A DNA stretch of 64,000 nucleotides from Candidatus Gastranaerophilales bacterium (GTDB lineage: Bacteria > Cyanobacteriota > Vampirovibrionia > Gastranaerophilales > Gastranaerophilaceae): the NCBI GenBank assembly GCA_944324175.1, contig CALUVH010000008.1, positions 1 through 64,000 on the forward strand, given 5' to 3'. The notes beneath the pieces were generated by a model, which made no database searches, was not told where the DNA came from, and saw only the letters and a list, made by a program, of their open reading frames with translations. This document shows, in pieces, positions 16,268 through 25,645 of this stretch. The translations under genes and the position numbers were made by a program. The stretch's first letter is position 1; every line of letters starts with the position of its first letter.

Positions 16268-16756
16268 ATGAAAGATAAAATATTAATGGCATTGGGCGTG
16301 ATATTTATAGCACTTTGTGCGACGATAGGTTTTGCTTGGGCTAGTGGGGCTTTAAATCCGGCGGAGATTACCCCGTCAGATTATAAAATAGGTATTTCAT
16401 ATCCTCAAGCAATGCGTTCAGATAAGCCTGCTATAGTTTTGTTCTATACAGATTGGTGCGGTTATTGTAAGCGTTTTATGCCTAAGTTTAGAGTGATAAG
16501 TAAGCTTTATAAAGATGATTATAACTTTGTTATGATAAACGGTGAAGCTCAGGAAAATCTAAAACTTGTGGAGGAAGTTGCGATTACCGGTTTGCCGACG
16601 GTGTATATTTTTGATCCGAAATATGATAATCGCGTCCATCTTAACAATGGTATTTATATGGATTTAAAGAAGTTACGTGCTGAATTGGACAGATATTTAA
16701 AAATTAGAAAAAGACTCGATGCCTCACAGAATTGTAGCGCGGAAGCTGTAAAATAA
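16268..16756 (+). CDS. Membrane-anchored thioredoxin-like protein
   Basis: The start at 16268 (MKDKILMALG) has ATAGGAAA upstream; a start at 16211 would lie before that site. An N-terminal hydrophobic segment (MALGVIFIALCATIGFAWA) exports or anchors the 162-residue protein. The redox motif WCGYC near residue 65 and the cis-Pro loop GLPTVYIFD near residue 108 are typical of a thioredoxin fold. It probably handles thiols or disulphides at the periplasmic face. Confidence 0.88.
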   Translation: MKDKILMALGVIFIALCATIGFAWASGALNPAEITPSDYKIGISYPQAMRSDKPAIVLFYTDWCGYCKRFMPKFRVISKLYKDDYNFVMINGEAQENLKLVEEVAITGLPTVYIFDPKYDNRVHLNNGIYMDLKKLRAELDRYLKIRKRLDASQNCSAEAVK

Positions 16757-16901
16757 TTAGTAAAAAAAAAAGACCTTGGTATTCAAGGCCTATCCGTTTA
16801 AATAAGAAGAGAGAGCTTTATACTTATATAAAGTAAATTGCTTGTAAAAAATTGCTAAAATGACGTGATTTTATTAAGAAATATTAAGAAAGATTTTAAA
16901 A

Positions 16902-17681
16902 ATGAAAGATATTCAAAATTTAAAGGATACTAGAGAGGTAGACATTCAAAAGGTTGGTATTAAGCATTTGGAAATACCTTTAATTATCCAGCGGAAAAAT
17001 AATTCAAATCAGATAGTTTGTGCAAAAGCGCGAGTTAATGTGTCATTACCGAGAGATTATAAGGGAACTCATATGTCTCGTTTTGTTGAAGTTTTATCAG
17101 AATGGCGAAATAAAAATTTATTGGGTGTCGATATAAAGGGGTGCTTAGAAAAGATAATAAAGAATTTGGATGCGCAAAGCGGTGAATTGCAGTTTAAATT
17201 TAAGTATTTTATAGATAAAAAATCTCCGGTAACTCAGCATATTGCACCAATGAGCTATGAAAGTACTTTTGAAGGTCGAATAGATGGCGGTGAGTACAAG
17301 TTTATTTTAGGGGTGGTGGTGCCTGTTACAACTTTGTGTCCTTGTTCTAAAGAAATTTCAGACAATGGTGCGCATAACCAACGAGCTTTTATCAGTGTTA
17401 AAATTTCATATGATGAAAGTGAGCATGTTTGGCTTGAAGATTTGATTTCACTGGTTGAGGAATGTGCCTCTTGTGAGGTTTATCCGCTATTAAAAAGAGA
17501 AGATGAAAAATTTGTAACGGAAAAAGCTTATTCCAACCCTAAATTTGTAGAGGATGTGTTACGTGATGTTGTTGTAGCACTGCGAAAACATCCTATAGTT
17601 AAAGAGTTCGAGGTGGAGTGCGAGGCGTTTGAAAGTATTCATAACCACTCAGCTTGGGCCTATCAAAAAGAAAGTAAATAG
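16902..17681 (+). CDS. folE2: GTP cyclohydrolase I type IB (FolE2)
   Basis: This converts GTP to dihydroneopterin triphosphate, the first step of folate and queuosine precursor synthesis. It is the metal-flexible type found where folE is absent. Signatures: HMSRFVEVL near residue 56, VVVPVTTLCPCSKEIS near residue 138 with the metal-binding Cys, GAHNQRAFIS, and C-terminal ESIHNHSAWA. The 259-residue length is normal. It was first considered as QueF but lacks that family's layout. folC at 33875 and thyX at 49999 act on the same folate pool. Confidence 0.92.
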   Translation: MKDIQNLKDTREVDIQKVGIKHLEIPLIIQRKNNSNQIVCAKARVNVSLPRDYKGTHMSRFVEVLSEWRNKNLLGVDIKGCLEKIIKNLDAQSGELQFKFKYFIDKKSPVTQHIAPMSYESTFEGRIDGGEYKFILGVVVPVTTLCPCSKEISDNGAHNQRAFISVKISYDESEHVWLEDLISLVEECASCEVYPLLKREDEKFVTEKAYSNPKFVEDVLRDVVVALRKHPIVKEFEVECEAFESIHNHSAWAYQKESK

Positions 17682-17684
17682 CGG

Positions 17685-18215
17685 TTATAGTTTATAGGTT
17701 AATATGGCATTTATCCCCCAGTTTTTACCTGAGTTGTCTTTTATATCCTGTAAATTATATCGTTGAGCTTCAATTGAGATGGTCGTATTTTTGGAGACTT
17801 TTTTACTTATCCCTGCAAAAATACCTGCACTATTACTCCATTTATTGTTTTCATAGTTAACTTTTCCAACATAATGTGGGTTGGCATAAAAACTTGTTGA
17901 TTTGTTTATTGGAATATTTACGCTTATTGGTGAATATCTTATTTGAGTTGCACTGCCTCCTGTACCTATTGTGTTTCGAATTCTTAGATTTTGATTAAAT
18001 ATTCCATTTTCATCGTAATTGTAGGAGCCTTTTAAGTCAATTACAGCATATGTATTATCTTTGAAATTACTTCCCAGCCCGAGAAACGCTGAGGCAGAAG
18101 CCTTTTGAGTATAAGCTTTTTGTTCAAGACCTGCAATTGTAGTATTACTACCGTCAAAATTTTGATATGTGCTTGCTGAAGCTGTTTCTGAAATTGGTAT
18201 ACCATTTACCGGCAT
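17685..18215 (-). CDS. Putative beta-rich protein of unknown function
   Basis: The start at 18215 (MPVNGIPISET) follows GGGAGGAT. The 176 residues are rich in Asn, Ser and aromatic residues with alternating hydrophobic strands (AVIDLKGSYNYDENG, TTISIEAQRYNLQ, WGINAILTYKL), as in beta-barrels or surface proteins. There is no obvious signal peptide. It converges with folE2, 3 bases apart. Confidence 0.6.
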   Translation of the reverse strand: MPVNGIPISETASASTYQNFDGSNTTIAGLEQKAYTQKASASAFLGLGSNFKDNTYAVIDLKGSYNYDENGIFNQNLRIRNTIGTGGSATQIRYSPISVNIPINKSTSFYANPHYVGKVNYENNKWSNSAGIFAGISKKVSKNTTISIEAQRYNLQDIKDNSGKNWGINAILTYKL

Positions 18216-18294
18216 AAAAAATCCTCCCAAATTATCCCCTTGGTTATATAAAGGATTTTCATTCGGGAGAATTGCCAGTTTTATGAATAAAAAT

Positions 18295-20022
18295 TTACAT
18301 TTCTGAAAGTAGTTTATCTGCTAATTCAGATTCTGTGCGTCCGTTAAGAGTTTTGTTTATTTTTTGAAGTTTTTGCGCAATAGCTTCCATGTTCTCTGTC
18401 CAAATGAAGTTATCCAATACATATTTTTCAGCTTTGTTAAAATCGCCCTCAATTTGAATTCTTACAATTTCAGCAAGCATTTCTTTAGCAATAGGGACTA
18501 CTTTGTCAATATTGACGTGGATTTTCCCATCAATCAGCTCATAGGCACCGTGTTCGGCAAAATATTTGTTTTGCATAACTGTCCTTACTCGATGCGCTTG
18601 GCTTAGAGTTGGTTTTGATTTCAAAAAGTTGTCTGTGATAGTAGTGACGATAATTTCTTTGCGTTGCTGTTGTGTGTACATCCCCAGCTCAGTGAGCAGG
18701 TCAACGAAAGCAAGTGCACCCATATCAGCTTTATTTTCTTCGATTATGTTGCGATATTTTCCTAATTTTTCGCTGCCCTCACGCGGTCCGAGTGAATGGG
18801 CATTTTCATGTCCTATTGTAAACCAGTGGTCAGCCTCATTGTTGTAAAATTGATGCTGTTCTTTGTCTAAAATAGCGTCGAGTCTTTCCTGTAATTTTTT
18901 GTAATCACTTACAAAGCGAATTTGTCTGTGATAAACATTACGGCGTCCTCCTCCTATGGTGAGTGAAAGTTTATCATCATTAGGCAAGTTTTCAGCTAGT
19001 GTAATGCCTCCTCGATATGCGCCTACATCTCCTTTTACAGCTACTAAATCAACATCTACCATTGTTTGTTTAACATCTCCTGTTGTGGAAATGTTTTGAG
19101 TGTATTCATTGCAATATGGCATTTGTTCTGCTAATTTAGGTAAATATTCTTTTATTGCGAGCAAATCATGGGTACCTTTTTTATTTACTATTCCTACTCT
19201 TCCGCCTAAAAAGTCTTTTGGAATTGGAGATATGTTATGCTCATCGAGAAGTTTTTTTAGCTCTTGATTTTCGACTATTGTGCCTGTCATTTCATCTTCG
19301 TAATTTTCCCTTGTTATAGTGAATTCAAGGGGGGTATCCTGTAGAGTTGCCCATTTTTTATCTGCGTAAGCATCAAGCATAGGATCTGCCTCACGCAATG
19401 CTTTAGCTTGTAGTTTTAAGTATTCGTTAAAATCTGAATTGGTGGACAATTCGCTTGCTTTTTCAAGCTCATCAGCCATATTTAAAAAATCATTTTTAAA
19501 TTTATCAATATAGTCTATTCCAACTAGCTCATCACCTTTGCGTTCAACCACTGAACGTTGGGTAAGGATCTTTTTTACTTCCTCAATTTTTCCTTCTTTA
19601 ATCATTATAGTTAAGATTTTGTGAAATTCTTCTTTAGTTAAATCTTTTGGATAGACGCCTTTACCTGGAAGCTCTGTTATACCTTTTGCTAAGTTTATTT
19701 TTTGCGATAGAGTATCTATTGCGTTAATCCCTTTTTGTGCGTCAAAAAGGATTTTTGTAAGTTCTGCCTGATGGTTGCCTTTTTTAATTTCTTCATCTAA
19801 AAAATCTTTAAATTCAAGGTTTTCATGGCAGTCGAGCTGCATGTTTATTTTTTCTAAGATTTCTGCGGCTTTAACCAAATGTTTGAGGGCTTGCTTATCA
19901 CCTTGTGCAAGCTCTAAAAATTCAGGTGCATCTGATTTAAGCATTTTTTTTGTCATCAAATAGTCTTTATTTGTACGCTTTTCAAGTTCTTCCATTGATA
20001 AATTAAATTCAAATTTTGCCAT
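18295..20022 (-). CDS. M49-like (dipeptidyl-peptidase III-related) metallopeptidase
   Basis: The 575-residue protein has no signal peptide and is mainly helical. A zinc site is visible: HENAHSLGPREG near residue 395 and EENKADMGAL near residue 418. These correspond to the HExxxH/HExxH and EExxAD motifs of dipeptidyl-peptidase III and related Nudix-linked proteins. Here the first motif is HENAH with one residue fewer than the classical HELLGH. It could cut short peptides in the cytoplasm. AAAGGAGA precedes the ATG. Confidence 0.72.
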   Translation of the reverse strand: MAKFEFNLSMEELEKRTNKDYLMTKKMLKSDAPEFLELAQGDKQALKHLVKAAEILEKINMQLDCHENLEFKDFLDEEIKKGNHQAELTKILFDAQKGINAIDTLSQKINLAKGITELPGKGVYPKDLTKEEFHKILTIMIKEGKIEEVKKILTQRSVVERKGDELVGIDYIDKFKNDFLNMADELEKASELSTNSDFNEYLKLQAKALREADPMLDAYADKKWATLQDTPLEFTITRENYEDEMTGTIVENQELKKLLDEHNISPIPKDFLGGRVGIVNKKGTHDLLAIKEYLPKLAEQMPYCNEYTQNISTTGDVKQTMVDVDLVAVKGDVGAYRGGITLAENLPNDDKLSLTIGGGRRNVYHRQIRFVSDYKKLQERLDAILDKEQHQFYNNEADHWFTIGHENAHSLGPREGSEKLGKYRNIIEENKADMGALAFVDLLTELGMYTQQQRKEIIVTTITDNFLKSKPTLSQAHRVRTVMQNKYFAEHGAYELIDGKIHVNIDKVVPIAKEMLAEIVRIQIEGDFNKAEKYVLDNFIWTENMEAIAQKLQKINKTLNGRTESELADKLLSEM

Positions 20023-20074
20023 AGTTTTCTCCTTTTTTGAAAATTATAGCATTATTATAAAAACTTGATGTCGT

Positions 20075-20545
20075 CTATTTGTGGTAAGTCTCGTTTTTAA
20101 TTATTTTAAATGCTCTATAAATTTGTTCAATGAGTATCAGTCTTGTAAATTGATGTAGAAAAGTCATTTTTGAAATGCTTAATTTGAAATTAGCTCGTTT
20201 AGATACATTTTCTGATAGTCCATGAGAGGAGCCTATAGCAAAAATTATTTCTTGTGTTCCTTCATTTGTTAATGAATTTATCTTTTCAGCGAATTCCTCC
20301 GATGAAAGTATTTTCCCCTTTATTTCCAGAGTGATTAGGTAGGATTGAGGTTTTATCAATGAAAGAATTTTTTCTCCTTCCTTGTCTAATGTCTTTTGAA
20401 TGAGATGTTCATCTTTTATCTCTAGTGTAGGTAATTCAAGCACTTCGACACTTGCATAAGGGCGAAGTCTTTTTAAAAATTCGTCTATACCATCTTTTAA
20501 AAATTTTTCTTTAATTTTTCCAAGTGCTATAATTTTTATATTCAT
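20075..20545 (-). CDS. rlmH: 23S rRNA pseudouridine-1915 N3-methyltransferase
   Basis: A SPOUT-class methyltransferase, 156 residues as usual. Recognisable are the N-terminal MNIKIIALGKIKEKFL, the SAM-binding IIFAIGSSHGLSENV near residue 104 and the C-terminal knot MTFLHQFTRLILIEQIYRAFKII. It methylates helix 69 of 23S rRNA in the assembled ribosome. Its ATG overlaps the stop of the MscS gene, indicating coupling. Confidence 0.95.
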   Translation of the reverse strand: MNIKIIALGKIKEKFLKDGIDEFLKRLRPYASVEVLELPTLEIKDEHLIQKTLDKEGEKILSLIKPQSYLITLEIKGKILSSEEFAEKINSLTNEGTQEIIFAIGSSHGLSENVSKRANFKLSISKMTFLHQFTRLILIEQIYRAFKIIKNETYHK

Positions 20546-21396
20546 TAATCTTTTGCCAAATAAACTGTTGTAGTAGGGAATGCGAATTCAATCCCTTCTT
20601 CTCGAAACGCTTTTATGACGTCGAAATATACCTCACTCCTAATTCTTACAAATTCCGTGTATATTCTTGTCTTAGCAAAAGCGATTAGTCGTAAATTTAT
20701 TGAACTGCTGTCTAATTCTTCAATATTTGCGATATAATCGTCGTATACTTCAGGATGACGCTGTGCTACAAAACGGATTATTTCTAATGCTTTTTCAAGT
20801 TTCTCGTTACTGGTGTTATATGTTATACCAAAAGTAATATCAATTCTTCTTTTATGAGCTCGTGTGACATTTTCAACTACGCTATCTGATACTAAATCAT
20901 TTGGAATTGTAATTAGGTAGTTTTCGAGTGAGCGAATTTTGGTAGAACGTAGATTAATATTTTCAACAGTACCTTCGATGTTATTTACTTTGATGTAGTC
21001 TCCTACTTTGTAAATTTTGTCGGTGATAATACCTATGGTACCAAACATTGATGCTAATGTGTGTTGTGCAGCAAAGCCTATTGCTAAACCTGTAATTCCA
21101 AAACCAGCAATCAATGATGTGAGCGAATAGCCATGACTTTGCAAAAATGATGCTACTATGAAAAATACAATTAAAAATTTAATTACTTTTTCAAATATTG
21201 GAAAAATTCTTTCAAAAGCAGGTGCATTTTCATTTGATTTAAACTTGTTATGTAATTTATTTATAAACAAGTCAGTTATTTTAAAAAGTATTACTATGAT
21301 TATAAGGTTTATAATTACTCCCATAATCATACTAATTTTAAATGTTGCAAAAAGCTTTTCTATCTTATCTGCTGATGCTAAAATCTCGTCTATCAT
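20545..21396 (-). CDS. Small-conductance mechanosensitive channel (MscS family)
   Basis: Two to three N-terminal helices are followed by the pore helix (SLTSLIAGFGITGLAIGFAAQ) and the MscS beta domain (GDYIKVNNIEGTVENINLRST, IPNDLVSDSVVENVT). The 283-residue length fits a minimal MscS, an osmotic safety valve of the inner membrane. A GGGAGA site precedes the ATG. It is upstream of and coupled to rlmH. Confidence 0.93.
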   Translation of the reverse strand: MIDEILASADKIEKLFATFKISMIMGVIINLIIIVILFKITDLFINKLHNKFKSNENAPAFERIFPIFEKVIKFLIVFFIVASFLQSHGYSLTSLIAGFGITGLAIGFAAQHTLASMFGTIGIITDKIYKVGDYIKVNNIEGTVENINLRSTKIRSLENYLITIPNDLVSDSVVENVTRAHKRRIDITFGITYNTSNEKLEKALEIIRFVAQRHPEVYDDYIANIEELDSSSINLRLIAFAKTRIYTEFVRIRSEVYFDVIKAFREEGIEFAFPTTTVYLAKD

Positions 21397-21485
21397 ATAT
21401 TCTCCCGATTACAATTTGTACCTGAATAAATTTATAATATTATACTTTTTAGCTGGATTCAACTTTGTAATATAAAGTAAAAATC

Positions 21486-22787
21486 TCATGCATTTTCAGC
21501 TTTTTGAACGTCAGGAGCAAGCCCCGGTTCAAGCTCTGAGCCAGTCACAAGTTTTCTAAATGCAAATGTTGCTTTTGGAAGTGCATATGCAAGTAAGAAG
21601 CTGCTTATACCAACATTTAAAAGTATGTTGGTAGATTTTAAAATTTTAGATTTGAGCAAATAGTTTTTGAATTTTTTACCGGAAGGTGCTTTTTGCATAA
21701 ATTCTTCTATAGAATTTCTAAAATTGCCAAGCTCTTCGAAGTCAATGTAGGCACGTGGATCTCTTATATTATTTTTTAGCATTTTGACCTTTTTGAACTT
21801 ATTTGCGAGTGTAACAAACATACTATCAGGGTTTTTATCAACAAATTTTATAAGTGTTTCAGGATTATTATCTTCAGGCAAGATAAATATACCTTTTTTG
21901 ACTTTTGAGATGAAGGATTTGTCAGCTAAGATAGCAGGATCAAGGGTGACACCGCTGATTTTATTCAATGCTTTTTCTATCCATTTCGGAGCTACGAAGT
22001 TTAAAAACATCATACCGCTTAATCTAAATCCGACATCAAGTGCTTCATTTTTCTTTCTTGCGGTAGCTATTCTACCCACAGTGTAACCGCCGTCTGTTAT
22101 CATCATTTTATCTTGGGTTGATACTGATGAAAGTTTTGCTATTGAAAATCCGCCAAAAGATATGTTATTAGAATTTCCTAATTTAAAGCCATTCCATACT
22201 TTAGAAGATTCTTCGGAGCTAAAATAAGGTCTCATTATGGGGTTTTGTATTGGGCTGTTTTGTGTTTGTCTTTTTTGTTTGATTTTTTCTATGCGTTTTG
22301 CGGATGAGGCGAATATCATTTTGGGTAGGATGAAGCCCATAAATGCTATAGGGATAATTGTGGATGCCAAAAATTTATAAGATAACATTTTTTTGTATTT
22401 TTTTAGGTTTTCAGGTGAAGAAATCCTGATTAAGTCATTTGTTTCTTCTGGGGCAAGATTTTTGAATTTTTCTATATTATATTTGAGTCCCTGAAGTTTT
22501 TCTTCTTTGAATAATTTTGGATTGATTTCAGGGTTAAAACCTTTTTTCTTGATTAACCAATTCGAGATGTAATCAATTAAAGGAATGCCACCTAGCCAAA
22601 CTGCAGAAGTTGCATATTCATCCAAAAACCTTTCTCTTGCTGCAAGTTTTGCAACTTCTTTATCTTTTTTATTTTGGTTATAAGTTAAAACAATTTTTGT
22701 TGGTACTTCAATTCCGCAGTCGCGTAATAGTAAAGGATATATACTACTGTTGTTACCTATTGCTGAAATTATACTTGATATTTGCAT
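21486..22787 (-). CDS. Membrane-associated protein of unknown function
   Basis: The start at 22787 (MQISSIISAI) is chosen because AGGAG lies 10 bases upstream; further in-frame starts up to 22832 are less well placed. The 433-residue protein has hydrophobic stretches near residues 55, 140 (FLASTIIPIAFMGFILPKMI), 265 and 405 (ILLNVGISSFLLAYAL), and a Gly-Phe element ISFGGFSIAKL. I do not recognise a family. Its leader holds a 21-codon ORF and a terminator-like hairpin, so expression may be controlled by attenuation. Confidence 0.7.
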   Translation of the reverse strand: MQISSIISAIGNNSSIYPLLLRDCGIEVPTKIVLTYNQNKKDKEVAKLAARERFLDEYATSAVWLGGIPLIDYISNWLIKKKGFNPEINPKLFKEEKLQGLKYNIEKFKNLAPEETNDLIRISSPENLKKYKKMLSYKFLASTIIPIAFMGFILPKMIFASSAKRIEKIKQKRQTQNSPIQNPIMRPYFSSEESSKVWNGFKLGNSNNISFGGFSIAKLSSVSTQDKMMITDGGYTVGRIATARKKNEALDVGFRLSGMMFLNFVAPKWIEKALNKISGVTLDPAILADKSFISKVKKGIFILPEDNNPETLIKFVDKNPDSMFVTLANKFKKVKMLKNNIRDPRAYIDFEELGNFRNSIEEFMQKAPSGKKFKNYLLKSKILKSTNILLNVGISSFLLAYALPKATFAFRKLVTGSELEPGLAPDVQKAENA

Positions 22788-22847
22788 ATTTATCATTCTC
22801 CTGTTCATTTTTGTACATTCTTTTTGAGGCAAAAAAATAACCTCATT

Positions 22848-22882
22848 TCGTTTTTCCCGAAGAGGTCGCTTTTTTTTGAATG
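22848..22882 (-). terminator. Hairpin and T-run in the leader of the 21486-22787 gene
   Basis: On the minus strand CCTCTTCG pairs with CGAAATGAGG (two-base bulge), followed by TTATTTTTTT. It sits between a 21-codon ORF and the start of the membrane-protein gene. It may be an attenuator for that gene or a terminator for the upstream DUF167 gene. Confidence 0.5.
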
Positions 22883-22905
22883 TTATGAACTAATTGCACA
22901 ACAAA

Positions 22906-22971
22906 CTAAAACCCCTTCGGGATTCTATGATGTGCAAAATGAAGTTTTTGAGCAAATTTGATATTTTCCAT
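22906..22971 (-). CDS. Possible 21-residue leader peptide
   Basis: The ATG at 22971 lies six bases after the extended -10 TGC-TAGGAT, with TTGTAT 16 bases before the hexamer. It encodes MENIKFAQKLHFAHHRIPKGF and then a stop. An AGGA lies 7 bases before the ATG but overlaps the -10. The downstream hairpin with a T-run suggests a leader-peptide attenuator. Three His residues in a short span are notable. It is too short for the coding call to be secure. Confidence 0.35.
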   Translation of the reverse strand: MENIKFAQKLHFAHHRIPKGF

Positions 22972-23008
22972 GCCTCTATCCTAGCAAATAAATTAAAAAA
23001 TACAAGGG

Positions 23009-23293
23009 TCAAGTTATAATCGATTTAATATATTCTACATTTAATTTGTCGGAATTTTTTAATAAGACTGTCTTTTCCTTTGATGTTTCACCCTTAATAA
23101 TTACAATTGTTGATTTTGGAATTTTGAATTGTTTAGACAAAAACTCAATTAACGCTTTGTTTGCTTTCCCTTCTACCGGTTGTGCTGTAATTTTGATTTT
23201 GAGAACGTCAAACTCCTTAATGATTTCATTTTTGCTTGAATTTGGTACTATTTTTAGATTAATTATGATTCCGTCTATTGTTTCTTTTATCAT
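23009..23293 (-). CDS. DUF167 (YggU family) protein
   Basis: The 94-residue protein has the family core: LKIVPNSSKNEI near residue 13, LKIKITAQPVEGKANKAL near residue 32 and the closing IVIIKGETSKEKTV. Members are small alpha/beta proteins of unproven function. AAGGA precedes the ATG. It stands alone, divergent from the relA/spoT gene. Confidence 0.9.
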   Translation of the reverse strand: MIKETIDGIIINLKIVPNSSKNEIIKEFDVLKIKITAQPVEGKANKALIEFLSKQFKIPKSTIVIIKGETSKEKTVLLKNSDKLNVEYIKSIIT

Positions 23294-23331
23294 TTAAAGT
23301 AATCCTTATGTATGAATTTTGTCAATTTTAC

Positions 23332-23372
23332 TTGCAAAATTAAAATAAAATCTGTATGATAATTATATCATG
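23332..23372 (+). promoter_or_regulatory. Promoter for a leaderless or near-leaderless relA/spoT mRNA
   Basis: TTGCAA at 23332-23337 and TATGAT at 23355-23360 are 17 bases apart, and the overlapping GATAAT at 23358-23363 lies six bases before the ATG at 23370. No ribosome site is present before the ATG. Confidence 0.5.
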
Positions 23373-25580
23373 AGCGTAGATCCATTATTTCAAGATATAA
23401 AACAAAAGTTAATAGAACAGAATAGAGAAGAAAACGAAATTGCATTGATTGAAAAGTCGTTTGAGTTTGCAAAGCGCCTTCATGAAGGACAATATCGAGT
23501 TTCAGAAGAACCATACATAATCCACCCTGTAGAGGTGGCAAAGATTCTTTTGGATTTAAAAGTGGATTCACATACGCTTATGGCAGCTTTTTTGCATGAT
23601 ATTCTTGAAGATACGGAGACTAAACCCGAAGAAATTGAAGAACTTTTTGGAAAGGATGTATTGACTTTAGTTCAAGGTGTAACTAAGCTTGGTAAATTGC
23701 AGTTTAAGTCGAAAGAAGAACGTCAGGCTGAAAATTTTCGCAGATTGTTTATTGCAATGGCAAGTGATATAAGGATTGTCTTTTTAAAGCTTGCGGATCG
23801 TTTGCATAACATGCGAACGCTAAATTTTATGGCTGTCAATAAGCAGCAAAAAATTGCAAAAGAAACTTTGGATATATTCGCACCACTAGCCAATCGACTA
23901 GGTATCGGTAAGGTTAAGGCTGAATTGGAAGACTTATCTTTGCGATATTTAGAACCTGATAAATACTTTGAAATCGCTCAGTTGGTTTCTCAAACCAAGG
24001 CGGAGAGGGAAGAAACCGTTAAGCTGCTTATTGATAAAATTTCTCAGGATGTCAAAAAAAGTGGAATAAATGCACAAATTACTGGTCGCGCTAAGCATTA
24101 TTATTCGATTTACAGTAAGATGAAAAGGTTAAATATTGCCTTTCATGATTTATATGATATTACGGCAGTACGTGTAATTGTGGATTCAGAAAAAGAATGT
24201 TACGAAGTTCTTGGACTCATCCATTCGCAATTCAAGCCTATTCCAGGTCGTTTTAAAGATTACATAGCTATGCCTAAAGGAAATATGTATCAATCTTTGC
24301 ATACTTCTGTAATAGGACCCCGTTCAAAGCCTCTAGAGGTGCAGATAAGAACTTGGAAAATGCATGAAGTAGCTGAGTATGGTGTTGCTGCGCACTGGAG
24401 ATATAAGGAAAAAGGTTCTCAAAAAGCTGATAATCCGGCTGATATGCAGTTTTCTTGGATGAGAAAGCTCGTTGAATATGATAAAGATATGAAAAGTGCT
24501 GAGGATTATGTAAACTCAGTTAAGCTGGATATTTTTTCCAACCAGGTATTTGCTTTTACTCCAAACGGTGATGTCCTTGATTTGCCTGCCAATGCAACTC
24601 CTGTAGATTTTGCTTATCGTATCCACTCTGATGTCGGCAATAAAACTGTAGGAGCTTTAATTAACGGAAGGATAGCTCAGCTCGATACAAAGTTGAATAA
24701 TGGTGATATTGTTGAAATTTTGACCTCAAAAACTCCGGCTCCGAGATTGGACTGGTTAAATTTTGTTGTCACGAAGCAGGCTTCTTCAAAAATTAAGCAG
24801 TGGTTTAAGAAAAATAATCGTGAGGATCACATTGAGGTTGGACGTGCAAATTTAGAACACGAATTGACAAAAGCCGTTTTTGATGAGTATGTTAAATCAG
24901 GCGAATTTGAAAAAGTTGCGAAACAAATGAACTACTTATCCACTGAAGATTTGTTTGCTGCACTTGGATATGGAGAAACAACTTTAAATAAGATTATAAA
25001 CAAATTGAGAAAACCTCAACCTCAAAAGACTTTGGAGACAAGCGGTTTTTATTCTTCGAAAAAGACAAAATCAGAAAAAGATATTATCGGACTTGAGGGA
25101 ATGATGTACTCTTTTGCAAAATGTTGTTCCCCAATTCCTGGAGAACCTATTGTAGGTGTTGTTACTCGCTCAAAGGGAGTATCTGTGCATAGAATTGATT
25201 GTAAAACTCTTGAAAATGTAGAGCCTGAGCGTTTAATGGATATTCAGTGGGCTGGTAATAATACAAATAAAATTTATTCTACGACAATTCGTGTAGAAAC
25301 TGCTGAAAAAATGGGGCTGTTAAAGGATATTATTGCTGCTGTCTCTGATAATAATACCAATATTAATTATGCAAATGTTAAATCCAAAAGCGGTAAAATT
25401 GGTATTATTGAGCTAGGTATGGAACTTGATAATATTGATACCCTAAAACGTGTAATTTACGCAATTCAAGCCATTCCTGATGTGTATAGTGTAAAACGTA
25501 TCCAAACATCATACAGCCCTAACCATAATAAAAAAACTCAGAATAATAAAAATAAAAATTCTAAAAAACGTAAGCATTAA
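23370..25580 (+). CDS. Bifunctional (p)ppGpp synthetase/hydrolase, RelA/SpoT homologue
   Basis: The 736-residue enzyme makes and breaks the stringent-response alarmone. The HD hydrolase domain is intact (HPVEVAKIL, LHDILEDT near residue 78). The synthetase domain has YDITAVRVIVDS near residue 258 and GRFKDYIAMPKGNMYQSLHT near residue 288. A TGS domain follows (VFAFTPNGDVLDLP near residue 395), then a zinc-finger/RIS region with CCSPIPGEPIVG and a C-terminal ACT domain. Both activities look possible. A Lys/Asn-rich tail ends the protein. Confidence 0.95.
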   Translation: MSVDPLFQDIKQKLIEQNREENEIALIEKSFEFAKRLHEGQYRVSEEPYIIHPVEVAKILLDLKVDSHTLMAAFLHDILEDTETKPEEIEELFGKDVLTLVQGVTKLGKLQFKSKEERQAENFRRLFIAMASDIRIVFLKLADRLHNMRTLNFMAVNKQQKIAKETLDIFAPLANRLGIGKVKAELEDLSLRYLEPDKYFEIAQLVSQTKAEREETVKLLIDKISQDVKKSGINAQITGRAKHYYSIYSKMKRLNIAFHDLYDITAVRVIVDSEKECYEVLGLIHSQFKPIPGRFKDYIAMPKGNMYQSLHTSVIGPRSKPLEVQIRTWKMHEVAEYGVAAHWRYKEKGSQKADNPADMQFSWMRKLVEYDKDMKSAEDYVNSVKLDIFSNQVFAFTPNGDVLDLPANATPVDFAYRIHSDVGNKTVGALINGRIAQLDTKLNNGDIVEILTSKTPAPRLDWLNFVVTKQASSKIKQWFKKNNREDHIEVGRANLEHELTKAVFDEYVKSGEFEKVAKQMNYLSTEDLFAALGYGETTLNKIINKLRKPQPQKTLETSGFYSSKKTKSEKDIIGLEGMMYSFAKCCSPIPGEPIVGVVTRSKGVSVHRIDCKTLENVEPERLMDIQWAGNNTNKIYSTTIRVETAEKMGLLKDIIAAVSDNNTNINYANVKSKSGKIGIIELGMELDNIDTLKRVIYAIQAIPDVYSVKRIQTSYSPNHNKKTQNNKNKNSKKRKH

Positions 25581-25645
25581 ACTTAGATAATAAAGATTCT
25601 TTAACAATTTGCATAATGTAAAATCCCTGTTAATATATTATTGCT

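Noticed and set aside
16757-16901. Riboswitch upstream of folE2
   Set aside because: Only a weak hairpin (GACCTTG / CAAGGCC) is visible and no known aptamer core is recognised.
16902-17681. QueF (preQ1 synthase)
   Set aside because: The TTLCPCSKEIS and AHNQR motifs and the length fit FolE2; QueF is shorter or has different Cys context.
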